DNA of 64,000 nt. Source: Rhopalosiphum padi. Its lineage: Eukaryota > Arthropoda > Insecta > Hemiptera > Aphididae. Every line of letters begins with the position of its first letter. Within the stretch, counting starts at the first letter, position 1. The notes under the pieces were generated by a model that made no database searches, was not told the origin of the DNA, and saw nothing but the letters and a program-made list of their open reading frames with translations. Shown one piece after another: positions 27,601 to 42,600 of this stretch. The stretch covers positions 33,393,858 to 33,457,857 of the forward strand of contig NC_083598.1 in the NCBI RefSeq assembly GCF_020882245.1. The letters run 5' to 3'. Made by a program: the position numbers and the translations under genes.

Positions 27601-30600
27601 ACATGTTAATGAATAGTATGATGATATTAAAGACATAACGAATGTTATACATAAATTAAAAAAATATATATGTACGAATCATTAGATGTATTAGAGTAAT
27701 ACAAGAAAACAATATTATCTTATCTTGGATGTGTATTTTAGATCTGCTAGTGTAAAACCGGATGACGCTCACCCTCTTGCTTAATCTGGTAATAGGAAAA
27801 ACGAATGTAAGCAAACCGTTTCCCTGCCAAAGCCCTGTGTGACGTCTAGATAGGGGAAACATTTGTTCATAATCTTTTATATAACAATGGAATTATCAAC
27901 AGTAAACACTATACATAATATTATGTGTAAACAAAAAGAGTTATAAGGTGTTTTAATACAAAACATTTCAATGAATAAAAAGTATAATGATACGAATAAT
28001 ATTGTAAGTATATATATATTAATAACTATAGCTGATTTTTTTTGACGAGCATAGGTGAGCATTAGGTGTACAATAAATTAGAAAAAGCTTAAATAATTTG
28101 TTTCACGACCTCTTAAGGAATATCATCTACACACAACACAATTCGTGTTCATTTATTTTTATTTATACATTACGCTTTGTTGGATAAATAGAACAAATGG
28201 ATAATATTATTGTATATTTATAAATTAATGTAAAATGATTAGAAACAAAAACGATTTTTACGTCTAAGCTGCAGAATGTAAAGTTGTCGTTAAGATAACG
28301 GGAACAGCAGTATGTACACCGAAAATCTTATTTTTCCTAGCGGCGTATCACTCTACTTTTGTTTCCGGTACAGTAAGCAGGTATACGTTGTGTGGGGGTG
28401 AGCTGGAGACTATAAACATATCATACTCGGCGTGTTTGTTAAACGAGGTGTTATTGCATGGCCGTTGTCGTGACGACAAACTTACTTCTGGCTGCTGTCG
28501 CGAGGAGTCCAAATTCGTTTCGGTGTTCATTACCCGAGCGTCGTTGTCCAATAACAACAGTTCGCATTGCTTTTTTGCGTCCCACGCTTGGCCAGGCTTG
28601 TCGGCGAATTTGTTGTGATTCAACTTTTGGACCGTGGTCAATTGTCGACTACTGGACTGCTTGAAGAGACATTCAAAATTGCTGGAGCAAAAAAAAATGT
28701 CGACAGAAAATTATATTACGGTGGCCCGGCGTAGAATGATATAATAATAATAATAATAATAATAATAGTAATAATGTGTATAGTATACCCCAGAAAGTCT
28801 ACAGTGCAGTGTTGTATATAAATGTTGTACATTTTAATAAGTGTCAGATAAATGCGAAGTCGTTCGGAAAATCGCGAGCAATTATTATTCGTTTCGAGTG
28901 AACGAAATAAAAAGACCACCACAGTTATATTATTATAACGCGGAATAATAATAATTAAGTAGTTTGCGTATACCAAATTATTAGAATATTTGCATTGTAC
29001 TCGAAAATGGTTTTTTCGCTTTTCCCAAAATATTTTAAGAGTGTTAAAGTTATATATTTTTCTCGCTTAATTTTTTAGGTTATATACATTTATAGAATTG
29101 GAAATTGAACTGTTTATGAAATCATAATGAATTTAATATTTGAATACGATAATATAATATTGATGAATTATATCGAATTGCAATTAGATATAATATGTGT
29201 CTATAACAATATAGTTTTGTTAAAACGTTAGTAGTATAATAATATCGCTCAATTATAAACGAAATAAATTAAAATACTTTTTATTATTTTTTTAAATAAT
29301 ACATTTATTATATCTATCTAACATTAGCGTTTAGAGTCTAGACATTATTTTTGATTAATATTCTCTTTGAATTATTTGATACCAAAACGGCTATATTTGA
29401 CGACTTATCTTAAAACTCTGAAAGAGTTTATTCAAGTTTAAAGTAAATAATTGTGAATACAATTATTTAAAGGTTACGTTTTGAATAAACATAAAAATGT
29501 TTTGATCTTTTTAATTTTATAAATTAATAAGATGTTTTATATTAATAAATAAAAATACCTTATTAACTATTTTTTATTTGTGAGTTTGTTAATAACATGC
29601 GTAATCTAAACAAATCTTTAAACCTAATTCAGCTTAAGCTAAACAAAGTTAAAGTTAGTTGATTGGCATACATAAAAATAAATTGTAATGTATTATTCAA
29701 TCATTTACGTACCTACTTATCTAATTGTATGTGCATTTATAAAAATACTGTTCGTATTTTATTTATCATACGTGTATAAAACATGATTATTACCAATAAG
29801 CGACAAAAATAATATATGCACCGTGGTAAATCGTAAATATGATTGAATTAAAATAACAGATTAATTGTTTTACTTGATGTTTGCAGCAACACGTGCACTG
29901 CATTCTGACCATAACAATTCTCCGGTTATCCCTCTCGACGGTGACATGATAAATCCTTCTTTTGGACAATCGTTCGTATTGCCATCGTGATGCATACCTA
30001 AACTGTAGAAAAAAATGGTTTTAAAAATCGAATGTATCCACTTAATGTTTTTATATTATTTTATATTAATTTATAGATTACATTTAATATAGTAAAATCT
30101 CTAAATGTCGGCTATGTGTTCGGAAACTTTAGAAAGGTTGAAAGAGTGAAAAAATTTCTGCTGTGATGAGAAGCATCAGCTATTGGAAAAAATTAAAAAG
30201 AAATCTGTAAAATTAAGTTTTAGCGTAGAAAATAATTGAAAAAGGAGAAAGTAGGTAACCGCTTTACAATCAGTTATTGTTTTTGCTTACGACGGCAGAG
30301 TAAGTGTCCAGTAAACTTCGTCATTGAGAGGTAGTTACTGCAATGCATATGTTAAATTTGAATATTAATGATAAATTATTGGATATGGAAAATGATTCAG
30401 TGCGAATACCGTCTGTTAATCTATATTTTATGATAAATTTCTATTGTTATTAAAGTAATTAGTTTTAGTATCAGTAATGTAGTAAATTGTATTAACTATT
30501 AATTTTAGGAATTATAACTTTTTAAGTTTTAAATTTTCGATTCACAAAGCTAACTGCAGCATGGAATTACTACGACGTTCTGCTTTTTTCTTATGATAGG

Positions 30601-33600
30601 CGACCATTGATTATGGTGGAATGGTGTTAAATCTTTTATTTAAAAATAAATTTGGAATATAATGCATTTTACCATGTTATTATACAAAAAATAATAAACA
30701 TTTAATTAAAATAATATGAAATAAATAATTTATTTAAATTGAAAATTAATTTATAATCTACATAAAACATGTTTATAATCAAATTATATTTGTAATACAT
30801 ATTTTTAAAATCACAGTTAAGTGATGTGCTTGCTTTATAATATAGTAATTCATTATTTTGTAAATTATGAGAAGCTTTTTATGTGTTAAAAATTAAAGGT
30901 TTTTTTTTTTTAAATCACATTTATATAAATATAATATAATACACATTCAATGTTATTTGGAATATTCTTCTCGCTTTCTTCTTGCTTACAGTTTATTGTT
31001 CAATATTTTGTATTAAATAAAAGTTGTAAGCACCAATCAAAAAACAATAAAGTACTGATTTATTTATTTATAAATAATTGAATTAAATTAGTTTGCTCCT
31101 TTTTTGGACAATTATAACTATATCTTATTATATTGTATAAATATTTTTTATTGTATTTTTTATCAAAGCTGTTTAATTAAGGTGAAAAAAAAAAAATATA
31201 TAAAAATACATACATTAATTAATGTATTAGTCATTTGAGCATCCTTGAAAAACCATTAGCACTCACGATGAATCGCTAATCTAGACTACATTTAGTCTGA
31301 ATTCATTTTGACTATCAAGATTCTACCGTAGTATAAAGACTATAAACATGTGCTATTTTATTATCATATAATAATTATACAGATCATTATAACCGATTTG
31401 AATCATCTTTTACTGTTGTCCGAAAATTAGGCCATTATTGAGGAATGTTTTATGAGGTCTGCTTTAAGAGAGTTTTAACTGTTTTAACGACATAGTTAGA
31501 GGATTGTTTCACTAACTCGTATAATCAAAAATTCACAAACAGTAAATTAATCAAGGTGGACAGATAAATAATAAATATTAGGGAATATAAATGCATTTAT
31601 CGTTATCAAAATACAAACTTATGAATAATACTGAATCAAAATCATAAAGTTGTTAGGATTTAACTAATTTTAAATGGATATAATGTAAATTGGTAAAATA
31701 TTGATTTCATTGTTAATACAAAAGTTTTATTTTTATAATAATTAACAGTTCCCAATTAGCATTCGTCGTGTGTACACTGGTTTGTCGCACTCAGTCCGGT
31801 TTTATTTTATTCTGTTTAATATTGGACTAAAAGGTTTAAAGGTCCAATATTATACTTTTAATAATCGTCTGCGTTATTATTTAACTCAGGATATACAATT
31901 TACACTGCGTATACATTTTTTTTGAAACCATTTTTTTTTTATAAAAATATAATTATTATTATTATAACGCCGTGTCGCTGTCTAACGTCGTTACCTACTA
32001 TTTTGTTATCTCACGCCAACTCGCTTTGGATTTCCTTATTGCATGCCACCGCCCATCTTAGTGGGTGCTACGTCTATACTGAATAACAATTACGCCACAC
32101 TCCAAGTCCAAAAATATAAATTTAAGTTTAATCATCATAACAACAATAACATAATAATTATATAGTCTGCTTGCCTAAACAATTTTAAACTCTATCAATA
32201 TTAGTAACTTGGTGGGTTATTAAGTCAATACTGTAATGTAATATTTTCCATCGGACAATTGTACACTGGTTCCGCCAAAAAATAAAAGTAAAAATAAAAC
32301 AACCATTCCTTTTCTTCCAAAAAAAAAAAATGTATTGCCAATAGTAAACAACAAACATTTTTTTTTGCAACAAAATATATCACTAAAGTTTTATTTCAAA
32401 ATATACTAGTGCACTAATGCATACGTCTTCATTGCACGCATCCCTCTGGATTTTCCCAATAAAATTCTGATGGGGGTATCAAATGTCAGTATCAATTCTC
32501 CTCCACCAATATTTGTAAGAAGAATTATTAACTATACGGACCTTTGCACAAACTTTATTGAACTAATCAGAATACATCATTTTTTCTACAAATCTTCGAT
32601 TGATAACCTTAAAATAATGAAATTAAACCCAGTAACATACAGAATACTAGGTAGTTAATTTACTAAAGGAACATATTTTATTACATGTGGTGACTATAAT
32701 GCCAAGGACTACAGCTGGGGCTATCGTACTAATAATCCTAAAGGTTTGGTACTCTACGATTTTACTAATGTTATGGGATTTACAATTCTTACGTCTCCCT
32801 GACCAACATACTAGCGCTCTACGCTATGCAACAACCGTATATACTTAACATTTTTGTTTCTAATACTCCACGTAATTTGTTCTTTACAACTACAAATCTT
32901 TTAGAACTTAGCTTAGATCACTTAGCAATACTTCTGTCTGTCAGCGCTCCTACCGTGTTCCTGCCTTCTACACCAAAACTTTTCTCTTTTTAATTGATAG
33001 GCATACATTTCATGACTTGGTAGATCAAAATATCAAATTAAATGTTAGTCTTAAATATACTCAAGAAATTGATGAAACTATTAATAATCTAACTAATAGT
33101 AGCCAAACTGTAGCATGTGATTCTTATCCTACAAAAATAGAATATTCAAACGTCACTTCTTTGGTTCACTATACATTCGTCTCTTATATCCAAAAATCAA
33201 AACGCAGTCAGAGCCCTGTATTTATGCTCATATCTTCCATCTTTTAAACATATCATTAACAATCCAGCAAACTCGTTGAAAAAAATACTTGCTAAACACA
33301 AAAAACAATTCTTCGTTAGCTATCTCTCTAATTTATCACCTAATAATGGTAGCCTTTAGAATTTGACAAAAAAGGCATTAAAATATAAAGCTCCACTCGT
33401 TCTTGTAATAAAACCCGTCGGTGGATTTACATCTACTGATGCCGAAAAAACCGATCAGTCCAAAAAACATCGCATTCAAACTTACACGGAAGCGAATGTA
33501 TGCTTCATGTCCAAGGCCAACTAGAAAAGTTTCTTTTTTGATTAATTTTGCGTGACACTTTGTTTGAAATTTGCAAACAGGAATGGTCGCGCATAAATGT

Positions 33601-36600
33601 ATTTTGTTGTTGTTGGACTTCGTTCTATATTAATAGTAATTCATTAGTAAGTCATCCAAGAAGATCGTGGCATCCGATATAGTAGTATATTAGTATATAA
33701 TATTATACGTAATCTACACATAAACACAAATGAAAAAACAAATTTTCCGTAGAAATATCGTCGTAGAATGTTTATTAATTTCATGCCTCGAAGGACTGAC
33801 AAAATATGATCCAATGATTAATTTCTTCCGACTAGTAAATCGACAAAAAATTAAATATTATTTTACATTACGGAAATACAAGCATCGGCTGCGATGCGCG
33901 ATATTATTATCATTACTATTATCGTAATACTTTGTCATTTCGTTGATGTCAACACAGTTGACGTAAAATGTTTGGAATACCGGCAAAAAATATGTCGGTA
34001 GATAATTACAATAATATAGTGCGGCGCATAAATGATTAATTCATAAATAAAATCAGTGTTTACTGTTTAGCCAACTAATAGACATTCAGAATTTGTTTCC
34101 TTACTTCTTGTAAAGATTTTATAGAGCTTATCATTATCGTCTTAGTAAACCAACAAATCTGCAGATATTGTGATACCCGACCTATATACTGTTATAGTAC
34201 CTATAAATCTTGATTTGACACGAACCTACACGATGTCGGGTACCGACTTCCGAGTGGCACTTTAAACGTAACTACTGCGCAGGATCACGGGTGGGTTTCG
34301 ACAATTAAGGCATCGTTTCGAACATCAAATAAACATTCGAACGCAACGTAAACATTCCGGTGTTATTTTATAAAGTGGTATAGGGTCACGTTGAGACCTG
34401 CATACGAAACGTTTGAAATAATATCGACGAAAATAATATAGCGAAGGGACTAAAATAATAGGCATCATATAAATTATGGTTACACTACACAAAAAAAAAT
34501 GTCTGGGACGGGATCACGTCAATTCTGTGAACTCGAACTATACTCATATACTATAGTATATTGTTATAAAAAAAAAATATCGACATAATATTAAATACCT
34601 ACAGTGGTATAATTTGGTCATATTTGATATTTGTGAGAAGGAGAATGGCATTTTTGAACATTTTACATATTATCACCTCCCCCACCCCAAAAAAAGAATC
34701 TTCACTTTTCAATTTAACTATTGTGATATGTATATAGTATAGTACAGTATATATAGATAAGTACATGTATAAAATATGTATAAACACATGCAAATAAATA
34801 ATATTTAAATATTCACCTACAATTGATAGAGTTATACATTATTCAACGTCGTTCAGCGATAAAATAATATATTCGATCGTTCAGTAGCTTATTTTTATTT
34901 TGTATCACAATACAATGTAATATGTTTATACAAAAATACTTAATATGAAATAGTATCATCTTAGTAATGTAAGAATTGTTATCATAGGGGATTCTGTTTT
35001 TTTTTATTATTTTTATAAAAAAATACTTAAGCAGTGTTAAATAATTATATAAAGATCTTGTCTTTTAAAAAAAAAAAAAAATCACACCCAAATCCTCCTC
35101 CCTTCGTAATTACACCGACATTGAAGACCTATAAATACGGTCGTATTTTACTTCACCACATAGTGTCGCAACTAGCGGTGGTGCTGCAGGTGAATTACAC
35201 ACTCAAAGAGGCCTTATCATGAGAGTAGCCCAAAGTAAACTATATTAATAATAAATATAAAATTTAACCTGTACCTAAGCCCTCAATACCTAGTAGCGGC
35301 ACCCTGGCTCCACTACGTTTTTGCGTCTTTAAAATCCAACGTGATAAAAAGTCGTGGGTCATAAAAAAGTATCATCGACGATGTGTATTCGTCGCCGCCT
35401 TTCGAGTGAACCTCAAAAACATTAAAGGCAAATCTTTAATACGATGTTGTATATGTTTTTAACAGTAATTAATTATTCACGGGACCTTCGGTCTTTGACA
35501 ACGCGTAATATATGTATAAACTGCGAGGGGTTCGTATTTTCTCTCTTTCCTTGTCGTTGGATCGATGTGATGAGAACACGATGAGAGTTATTACGATGAC
35601 GATGTAAGCGGTACAAAATGATTAAATTTTCATTTAATCCACTTTGTACTACTGAAAATGGTTTTCAACCGACATGTGAAACACGGTGCGTTTTCGAGGG
35701 TTTTCTTTCTGTCTCGCGTATAATAATAAAAATAAGGCACATCTTTGATCAAAAACCCTTTAAATAAAAACATAATTAAAGATACCTGTGTCCTATTTCG
35801 TGTGCCAATATGTATACGGAAGTAAAGCCTGCCGACGGGTACGGTTTTCCAAGAGCATCTGTAGAACCAAACTCAGCGATAATACATGAATATTTCTCCG
35901 AACAGATACCGCCCACGGTAGCCAGACCTGCAAAATAACAATATAATAACATTATTGTCTGAGAAAACGATTGGGATATAGTAAGTTATAGAGTAATTTT
36001 CTCATAACAGCAAGTATAATTATTTCGTATTTAGATTATGCTAATTATTAATGTATATATTACTTGCTGTCGTTCGGAATTTGACCTAATGTATAATATT
36101 GGAAAATGTAAATGAGAAAATTTAATATTATGTAGTATGCAGGCCAATGTGGGCTTCGGAAAAGGTCCTTAAAACTAACAAATACTGTTCCATATTTTAA
36201 TTTTAATTATATTTTTCCTTATACAAATGTATCAGTTGTGTTAGTAGCCCTATAATTACTATTTTTTTTTTTTTTATTAAATATATCCGTACTTAAGCTA
36301 CATTATTATATGTCAACTACTATAAAGAAATTTAGATTAAATGTTAGGTGTATACATTTTTAAAATTTTGAAACTTATAATATGGAATATAACATTTTGA
36401 ACGGCTTTAATTAGGGAATATGAAAGAATTGTTAGAGAAAATATATAAAGGAGAAGTAGAAACCTGATGGTTATTTATAATAGTTTTTTACTCACCCATG
36501 GTAGAGCCACTCCAGTGTCCATTTTCCATTGAATAAAAGTCTAAACTGAAAATAAAGTCCATAATTCTTTATAATTTTTCGTTATAACCGTGATTATTAT

Positions 36601-39600
36601 GTGGTAGTCTTATTTGATTTGCACAATAGAATTATTATAATCATATTGTACTGTTTAAGTGCTACAATACACGTACGAATATCTACATTTGATTGAAAAT
36701 GAAAATACCTAATCTAACAGTAGTAATAATAGTTTTTATAATTACGCATCCCATTTGTGGATAACTATTTAATAAATCATTAAATGTTTAAATAAATATC
36801 GTTCAAAAATCAATGTTAAACTTTATAAAAATTATACTCCTCAGACCTCGATAAGGTTTTATCGTTTTGGATATAATTGTCATATTCATTTCTACCCAAA
36901 AACAAAATAACTATCTTTTGTAGTCAAACTGAAAGTTTTGGCCTTCATTTTACGCAAAAACAAAAACTTGTCATTTTAGTTCTCTTTTAATTAAAACGAT
37001 ATGAGCAATTTCATATTACTCGTAAGTCATCATAAGGGGACAGCTCTCATAGACTTCCAAAAATTGTATTCTTAAAATAATAAATGTATTAATAATTGTA
37101 TTAAGATACATTTTTTATGATGTCGTTTTTTTGTAATTTTAGATTCTAAGCACATCGATGAGTACATTGATTTTAGAATGATGTATTTTTTTTTGTGTAT
37201 GTATATACACTTTAAGCAAGTTAAAAAATAATTCAACATTAAGTGTTGAGAATGATTTTTGATAGAAAATCGTGTCTAGTTTATATTTTAGAGAATTTAA
37301 TATTAAATATGTCAAGTATTTTTGTTAGTTTTTATTTATTTAATTGGAAATTATTCTCAAAACCACTTTTCGACAAAATTGGTTTAGTTTTTTTTTTTAA
37401 CTTATAAACAATTAATCCTAAATACTTTAAATATTAATTAAATATATATTTAAAAATTATATATATTGGTCATCACATTTTTAATTTTTTAACCTTTTAA
37501 GCTATTATAGATTTGCGAAAGTATCGAATTTTTTCAATTATTGTCGATAAAAAATTGTTTGCTTGGTCAAAAATCTAGATAATATACAAAACGTATCATA
37601 AACCGTTTATAGTAAGTAAATTTAAAAAATATCAAAAATATATAGTCACAATATTAGATTCTGAACGGAGTGATGAATGTATTGATTTTACAATGATGTG
37701 TGTTTTTTTTTTTATTTTTGTGTCTGTCATCACTTGTCATCTACACAAGTAATAATGCTTCGATTTTTGACTTCAGCCCCTCTTTGAAAAGGAAAATTTA
37801 TCTAGTTGGTACTTTGGGGGGTCAAAAGTAAAAAATGTCCAATAGTTTTCAAAAGCGTCGGAAAAAACCCTGAAAAAAATACGGAAAAACGGGAATTTTT
37901 ACGCATAACCACTTTTTGACAAAATTGATTTTTTGATTTTGCTGTTACTCAAAAACAAATCATTGTTTATACTTGAAATTTTCACCAAATGTTTATATTA
38001 GCGTTATCTATTTACCATTAAATTTTAAAAATATTTAGAATTTTTTCAAGCTACTTATAAACAATTGAAATTTTTGACTTTTTTAAGTTTTTTTTCTTAA
38101 AATGCCGATAAAAAAAATTTGGCTATCCAAAAAATCTTTAAAATTTAATACAAGGTTTATTATAAGATGACCTTATCGTAGTAAAAAAAAAACCAAAAAT
38201 CGTTAGTGACAATTTTTGTTTATAAGCATTTAAAGTTCAAATATATACGAAATATATTAAAGTCGCGAAAATTTGAAAGGAATTTTGAAATTCATAAAAT
38301 TTTTGTGATTTATACTTAAGGAATCCAATACAAGGTATAAGTTATAATAATTTAATATACCTAACTAATTATCATTGACTGACAAATCATTTCCGTTCAG
38401 AATTGTTTTTCATATACAATGATATTCGTCATTGCATTTAAATTTAATACATCCACACGACCTACTCTGCATCTCTACTATACAGCAGAGCGGTACCCAC
38501 TTGCCCACTTTTATTTTTTTTTTTTAAGTTTCCATTTTTATAATTTTGTCAATTTTTTTCGAAAAAAATATGTATACCGATCGTTTTATAAGTTTACGCG
38601 TACGTTTACTATTATATAATGTTTACCCCGAAATATAGAGTCCGATATCCCATTGTTCTTGTTTTCTATATTTCTTGTTGAACGCACAAAACGAATCTAA
38701 CAATAAACTCCTCTCACCACCGTAATGTGGCAAGTCAGTAGGTTGTGTTTTGAACATTTCCAATTTTACCAAGACGATTTCAATTTTTTTTCCCAAGCTC
38801 GGATGGTGGTACAGTACTTGAACCTGAAGGAAAAAATATAGTTATTTTATAAAACCATTTCAAAAACCAAACGGAATCAAAACATACAATGTTATTAATA
38901 CTGGACTCGTGATATTTTGATATCAAATTGTTATTTTCCATAAAGACTTGTTGACGCGAGTATTGTAATGTTAAATAGAATATTAATTTATATTATTTAT
39001 TTATAGTATTTTATTCGTAAAGAAGTGCTATTTAAAGTTATATTATTTTAAAATACCTATATGTCCTATAAATGTATTATATTCAAACAGATAAGTAAAA
39101 ATATGAATTAGGTTAATAGCCAATAGGTTAAGTTTAAACTTCTCATTTATCATTTTAGTAAACCAATATAATAACTGTTAATTTAATTCCCTATTGAAAC
39201 TTTATATCACTATGGTATATTTTTATCGGTTCACTTTTTTTGTTTTGTTTTATCCTGTAAAATCTTGTAAGACTCATAATTAATATAGCTTAAACTAACA
39301 AACCGACTAATTAATATTAAATATAAATAGTTGATAGACGTTATCATATTGATATTTTTTCATTTAACTTTTAATTTGTTTAATGAAAATACTAATAAGG
39401 TTTACTCTAGCCTTAATGAAAAAAAAACAAATGAAATTCTGTTGAAAATATTTAAATAATCTAAAAAAAAGTTCTTACAAATAAACGATTTCGTTTACCT
39501 TAAGAAAGTTTTTGTGATATAATTTTTATAATTAAAAAAAAAATACAATAAAGAAAATATATTATTATGTTTATTAATATAGGGAGTATTAATATTTTTT

Positions 39601-42600
39601 TTATTTAATTTAAAAAATTGATTAAAAAAAATTGATTAAATATTAGTATTTTGACAAATTAGAGAATGAAAATATTTACTCCTGTAATATAAAATTTCAA
39701 TTATTGATAAATATTTAAAAAAATTATTTTGATGTATATTTTGCTTATAGTTTAGTATAGCTCTATACTGGTGATATTGGGTACGACTTGGGGTGATCTT
39801 CAACTTAAAATGATGTAACGTGTACCTACAAGAGTAACAATTATCTTTTAAGTATTGTACCATGATGTATAAATGCTGCATATTGTAACGTCTTAAAAAC
39901 AACGAACTTGTAACGCGTAGTATGAATACTTTGTTTAAATAATTTTACTTGTCTAAAAGCGATTCTTATAATATTTTATAACAAGCGTGTATAATTTTTA
40001 CGAGAAACATCAATGTTAAAATATAATTGTCGATTTAAGTCACCGCTGCAAGACTTAACTGTATTTGACGTTTTAATATTCAAGGCAATTCACTAGGCTT
40101 GCTCACTCACCATTTACTCATTATTAATGAATCTATTTAATCTTTGATTTTCTTAATTTTACCATTCTTCGATGAATCTTTTTTTAATTTTACTTTTATA
40201 GCATTAGACTTTAATTACACTGCGGTTTGAAATTTAATTATATACACCCTAAACTAATACATCAGTATTATTACCTTAAAAACATCTAAGTTTCTAATTG
40301 CTGTTATAATAGTTATTAAAATAAATATATTTATTTATAAAAATCAAGATTTGGACTAGTTGTATTAAGTATTGAAATTTATCAATATCGTCTACTAATA
40401 ACATCATAATATTGTCATTGTACTTCCATGTTGTCAATGATGTTTTAATAAAAAACATATACTCACAGCATTGACGTAGGCGAGAATCATGTCGGCGAGG
40501 TGTTCGTCGTCGTGTTTAAAGTACTCCAAAAATGTTTTATACGCAGGTTCGTCAAAATAGAGCGCCGTCTCCAATACGGGTATTGCCGTTTCCGCCGCCA
40601 CCGCTGCGGCCGTTCCATCCTCGTCGTAGTTCGTGTCTTCCACCTGCACGGCAAAATATTTAATTAAAATCTTGGGCGGAGTTAAACGGACAGACGGGGA
40701 AAGAGAAAACGCGACGACAACGACAATGGCAAAACAAAAAAACCTCACTAATTTTTATACTCACGAAAATGTCTGGTGACATGAAAGCATAGTTTTCGCC
40801 GGGTCTTCGCAATACGTCTGCAGACAAGAGAAAAAATAAATAAATACAATTCGTCAAGAAGAATATATTGTATTAAAGTACTAAATGTCGTCAGCGCCGA
40901 AAGTAGAACGCGAATTATAGAACTTAAAGTTTTTCCCTTTTTCTTGTTTATTTTTTTTTTTTTTTCATGAACGTTTCGTGTCTTCAGCAGTCTTATCACG
41001 CCCTGCTGTTATAGTTATATGTAAGCTACAACTATAATATAATAATATAATAATATAAAGTATAGGAAGATACGTTAAAAACATAAAGAAACTTATATCG
41101 TCACGACTTGGACGCTGCCTATACAGCATGGACATTATTAGATCATAGTCTTTGAACGTTAACTCCTCCCATAATTTAAGTTTATTATAAAATTGTTGGG
41201 TACAGCTCACGGTTGCAGTTGAGCGAAATTAATAACGATTTTAAATTCATAAGTTTCCTTTCAAAATACAGGAGAATTATTACACAATTATAAAAAACTC
41301 ATGTACATTTTTTCCATATATCAATTGGTTATCAAGTATATTATGTATGTTAAAAAATGTAATAGTAAATTTTATATTTTTCATACGAATGCATTATATT
41401 AAATATTATATTATATGTATGATATACAGTTAATGGATGATTTTTTCTAACTAATCATTTTCATACATCGTAAAAATAAATTCATATACTGAATGGTATA
41501 GTTAATATCTTATAAGTATAATACTATTATACTAATAATAATTATTATAACTATAAATTATATTGTAAATAAATACTTAGAATTTTCACTACTATATGAC
41601 TATATTAAAATGTTATTCCTCTCGAATGGAAAAATCTTTCAGTCTTACAATTCTGTTTCAAAAAAAAAAAAAAAAAATGTATGATTACATACAATTCCTC
41701 AATCCCTCACCATTAACTTTCCAAAATTGTTTGGGCTAAATCATCAATACAATAATTCTCCATATTGGTTTTAAAATTTTAAAATATATGATATTTACAT
41801 GTTATCTTTTCCTTTAATTTTTCATTTTAACTATTAATTATATAATAATTTATGTTGGGATATCGATATTAAAAATAAATTAAGTATTGGCAAGCAAAAT
41901 TATGAATTTATTATACATTTTGGTTGATGCGCAATTATGTTTTGTGATTTTAAAGTGAAAAAACTATAGTACTGTACACACTAAAACAGAATAAAATTAT
42001 TATAAATGTTATATATTCATCCAGTTGGTAATAATGTAATATTCTCTAAATAGTTTTTGTACGTCTCAAATTTGAATTTGAGTCTTTTATGAGTACATGT
42101 AAGATACTAAGAAAACTGTAGGTACTTGGAACTTATGTAATTTGCGTGGGTGTATACTGGTACAACAATCACGCCCCCTAAAATTTAATTAAAATATTTA
42201 TTGAAGAGAAACGTGTATAATCACATGCATGCATATAGCAAGAACTTTCGGAAATAAAGAATATAATACAATACATTTAAATTATTATAATAGTATTGTA
42301 TTCGATGTATGTATGTATAATATGCCAATGTCCAATATATATACTTATAAATTATTCAAAGTCGACGTAATAATATATCTCAGACCAAAATTTCAGAAAA
42401 AATATGGTAACAACAATACGCTACAGTTTTGACGACGTTAAAATTGCATTTGTATTTCGTTTAGCGTATACGTTTAGAGACATTTCAGAATAACTGCGTG
42501 TGAAATACGTTTTTTTTAACACAATTTATGCACGTTATATGCTATATAAATATTAAAAAGTTTTTCAAAACACATTTATATGTGTATTGTGTATAATATA

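Larger units (their letters stand above)
32440..33530 (+). mobile_element. decayed Jockey-like non-LTR retrotransposon fragment
   Basis: Translated plus-strand segments resemble Jockey-type elements of insects. 32500-32655 reads PPIFVRRIINYTDLC and ends in a short basic helix like the ORF1 (gag-like) domain. 32668 onward reads FITCGDYNAKDYSWG and TNNPKGLVLYDF, the endonuclease core. 32890-33500 reads through SLDHLAILLSVSAP, DETINNLTNSSQT and LSNLSPNNGSL, typical of the linker between endonuclease and reverse transcriptase. Several stops and frameshifts are present. ORF1 joins ORF2 with most of the intervening sequence missing. No reverse-transcriptase core or target duplication was found, so it is an old, broken copy. 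Confidence -1.
30003..35785 (-). other. ADAMTS-like intron 9
   Basis: 5.8 kb, splitting the zinc-binding site between exons 9 and 10. It contains the decayed LINE at 32440-33530. Positions 31740-32110 are GC-richer and could be its 5' untranslated part. About 34200-34400 and 35300-35600 are moderately GC-rich without a product. Confidence -1.
36546..38626 (-). other. ADAMTS-like intron 7, repeat-filled
   Basis: 2.1 kb, largely made of two related copies of one interspersed repeat family (37141-37656 and 37658-38404). The segment 36840-37060 before them also has a repeat-like look. Confidence -1.

Noticed and set aside
28388..28664. Two long plus-strand open frames
   Set aside because: They lie opposite ADAMTS exon 11 and have no splice or domain support; shadows of the coding exon.
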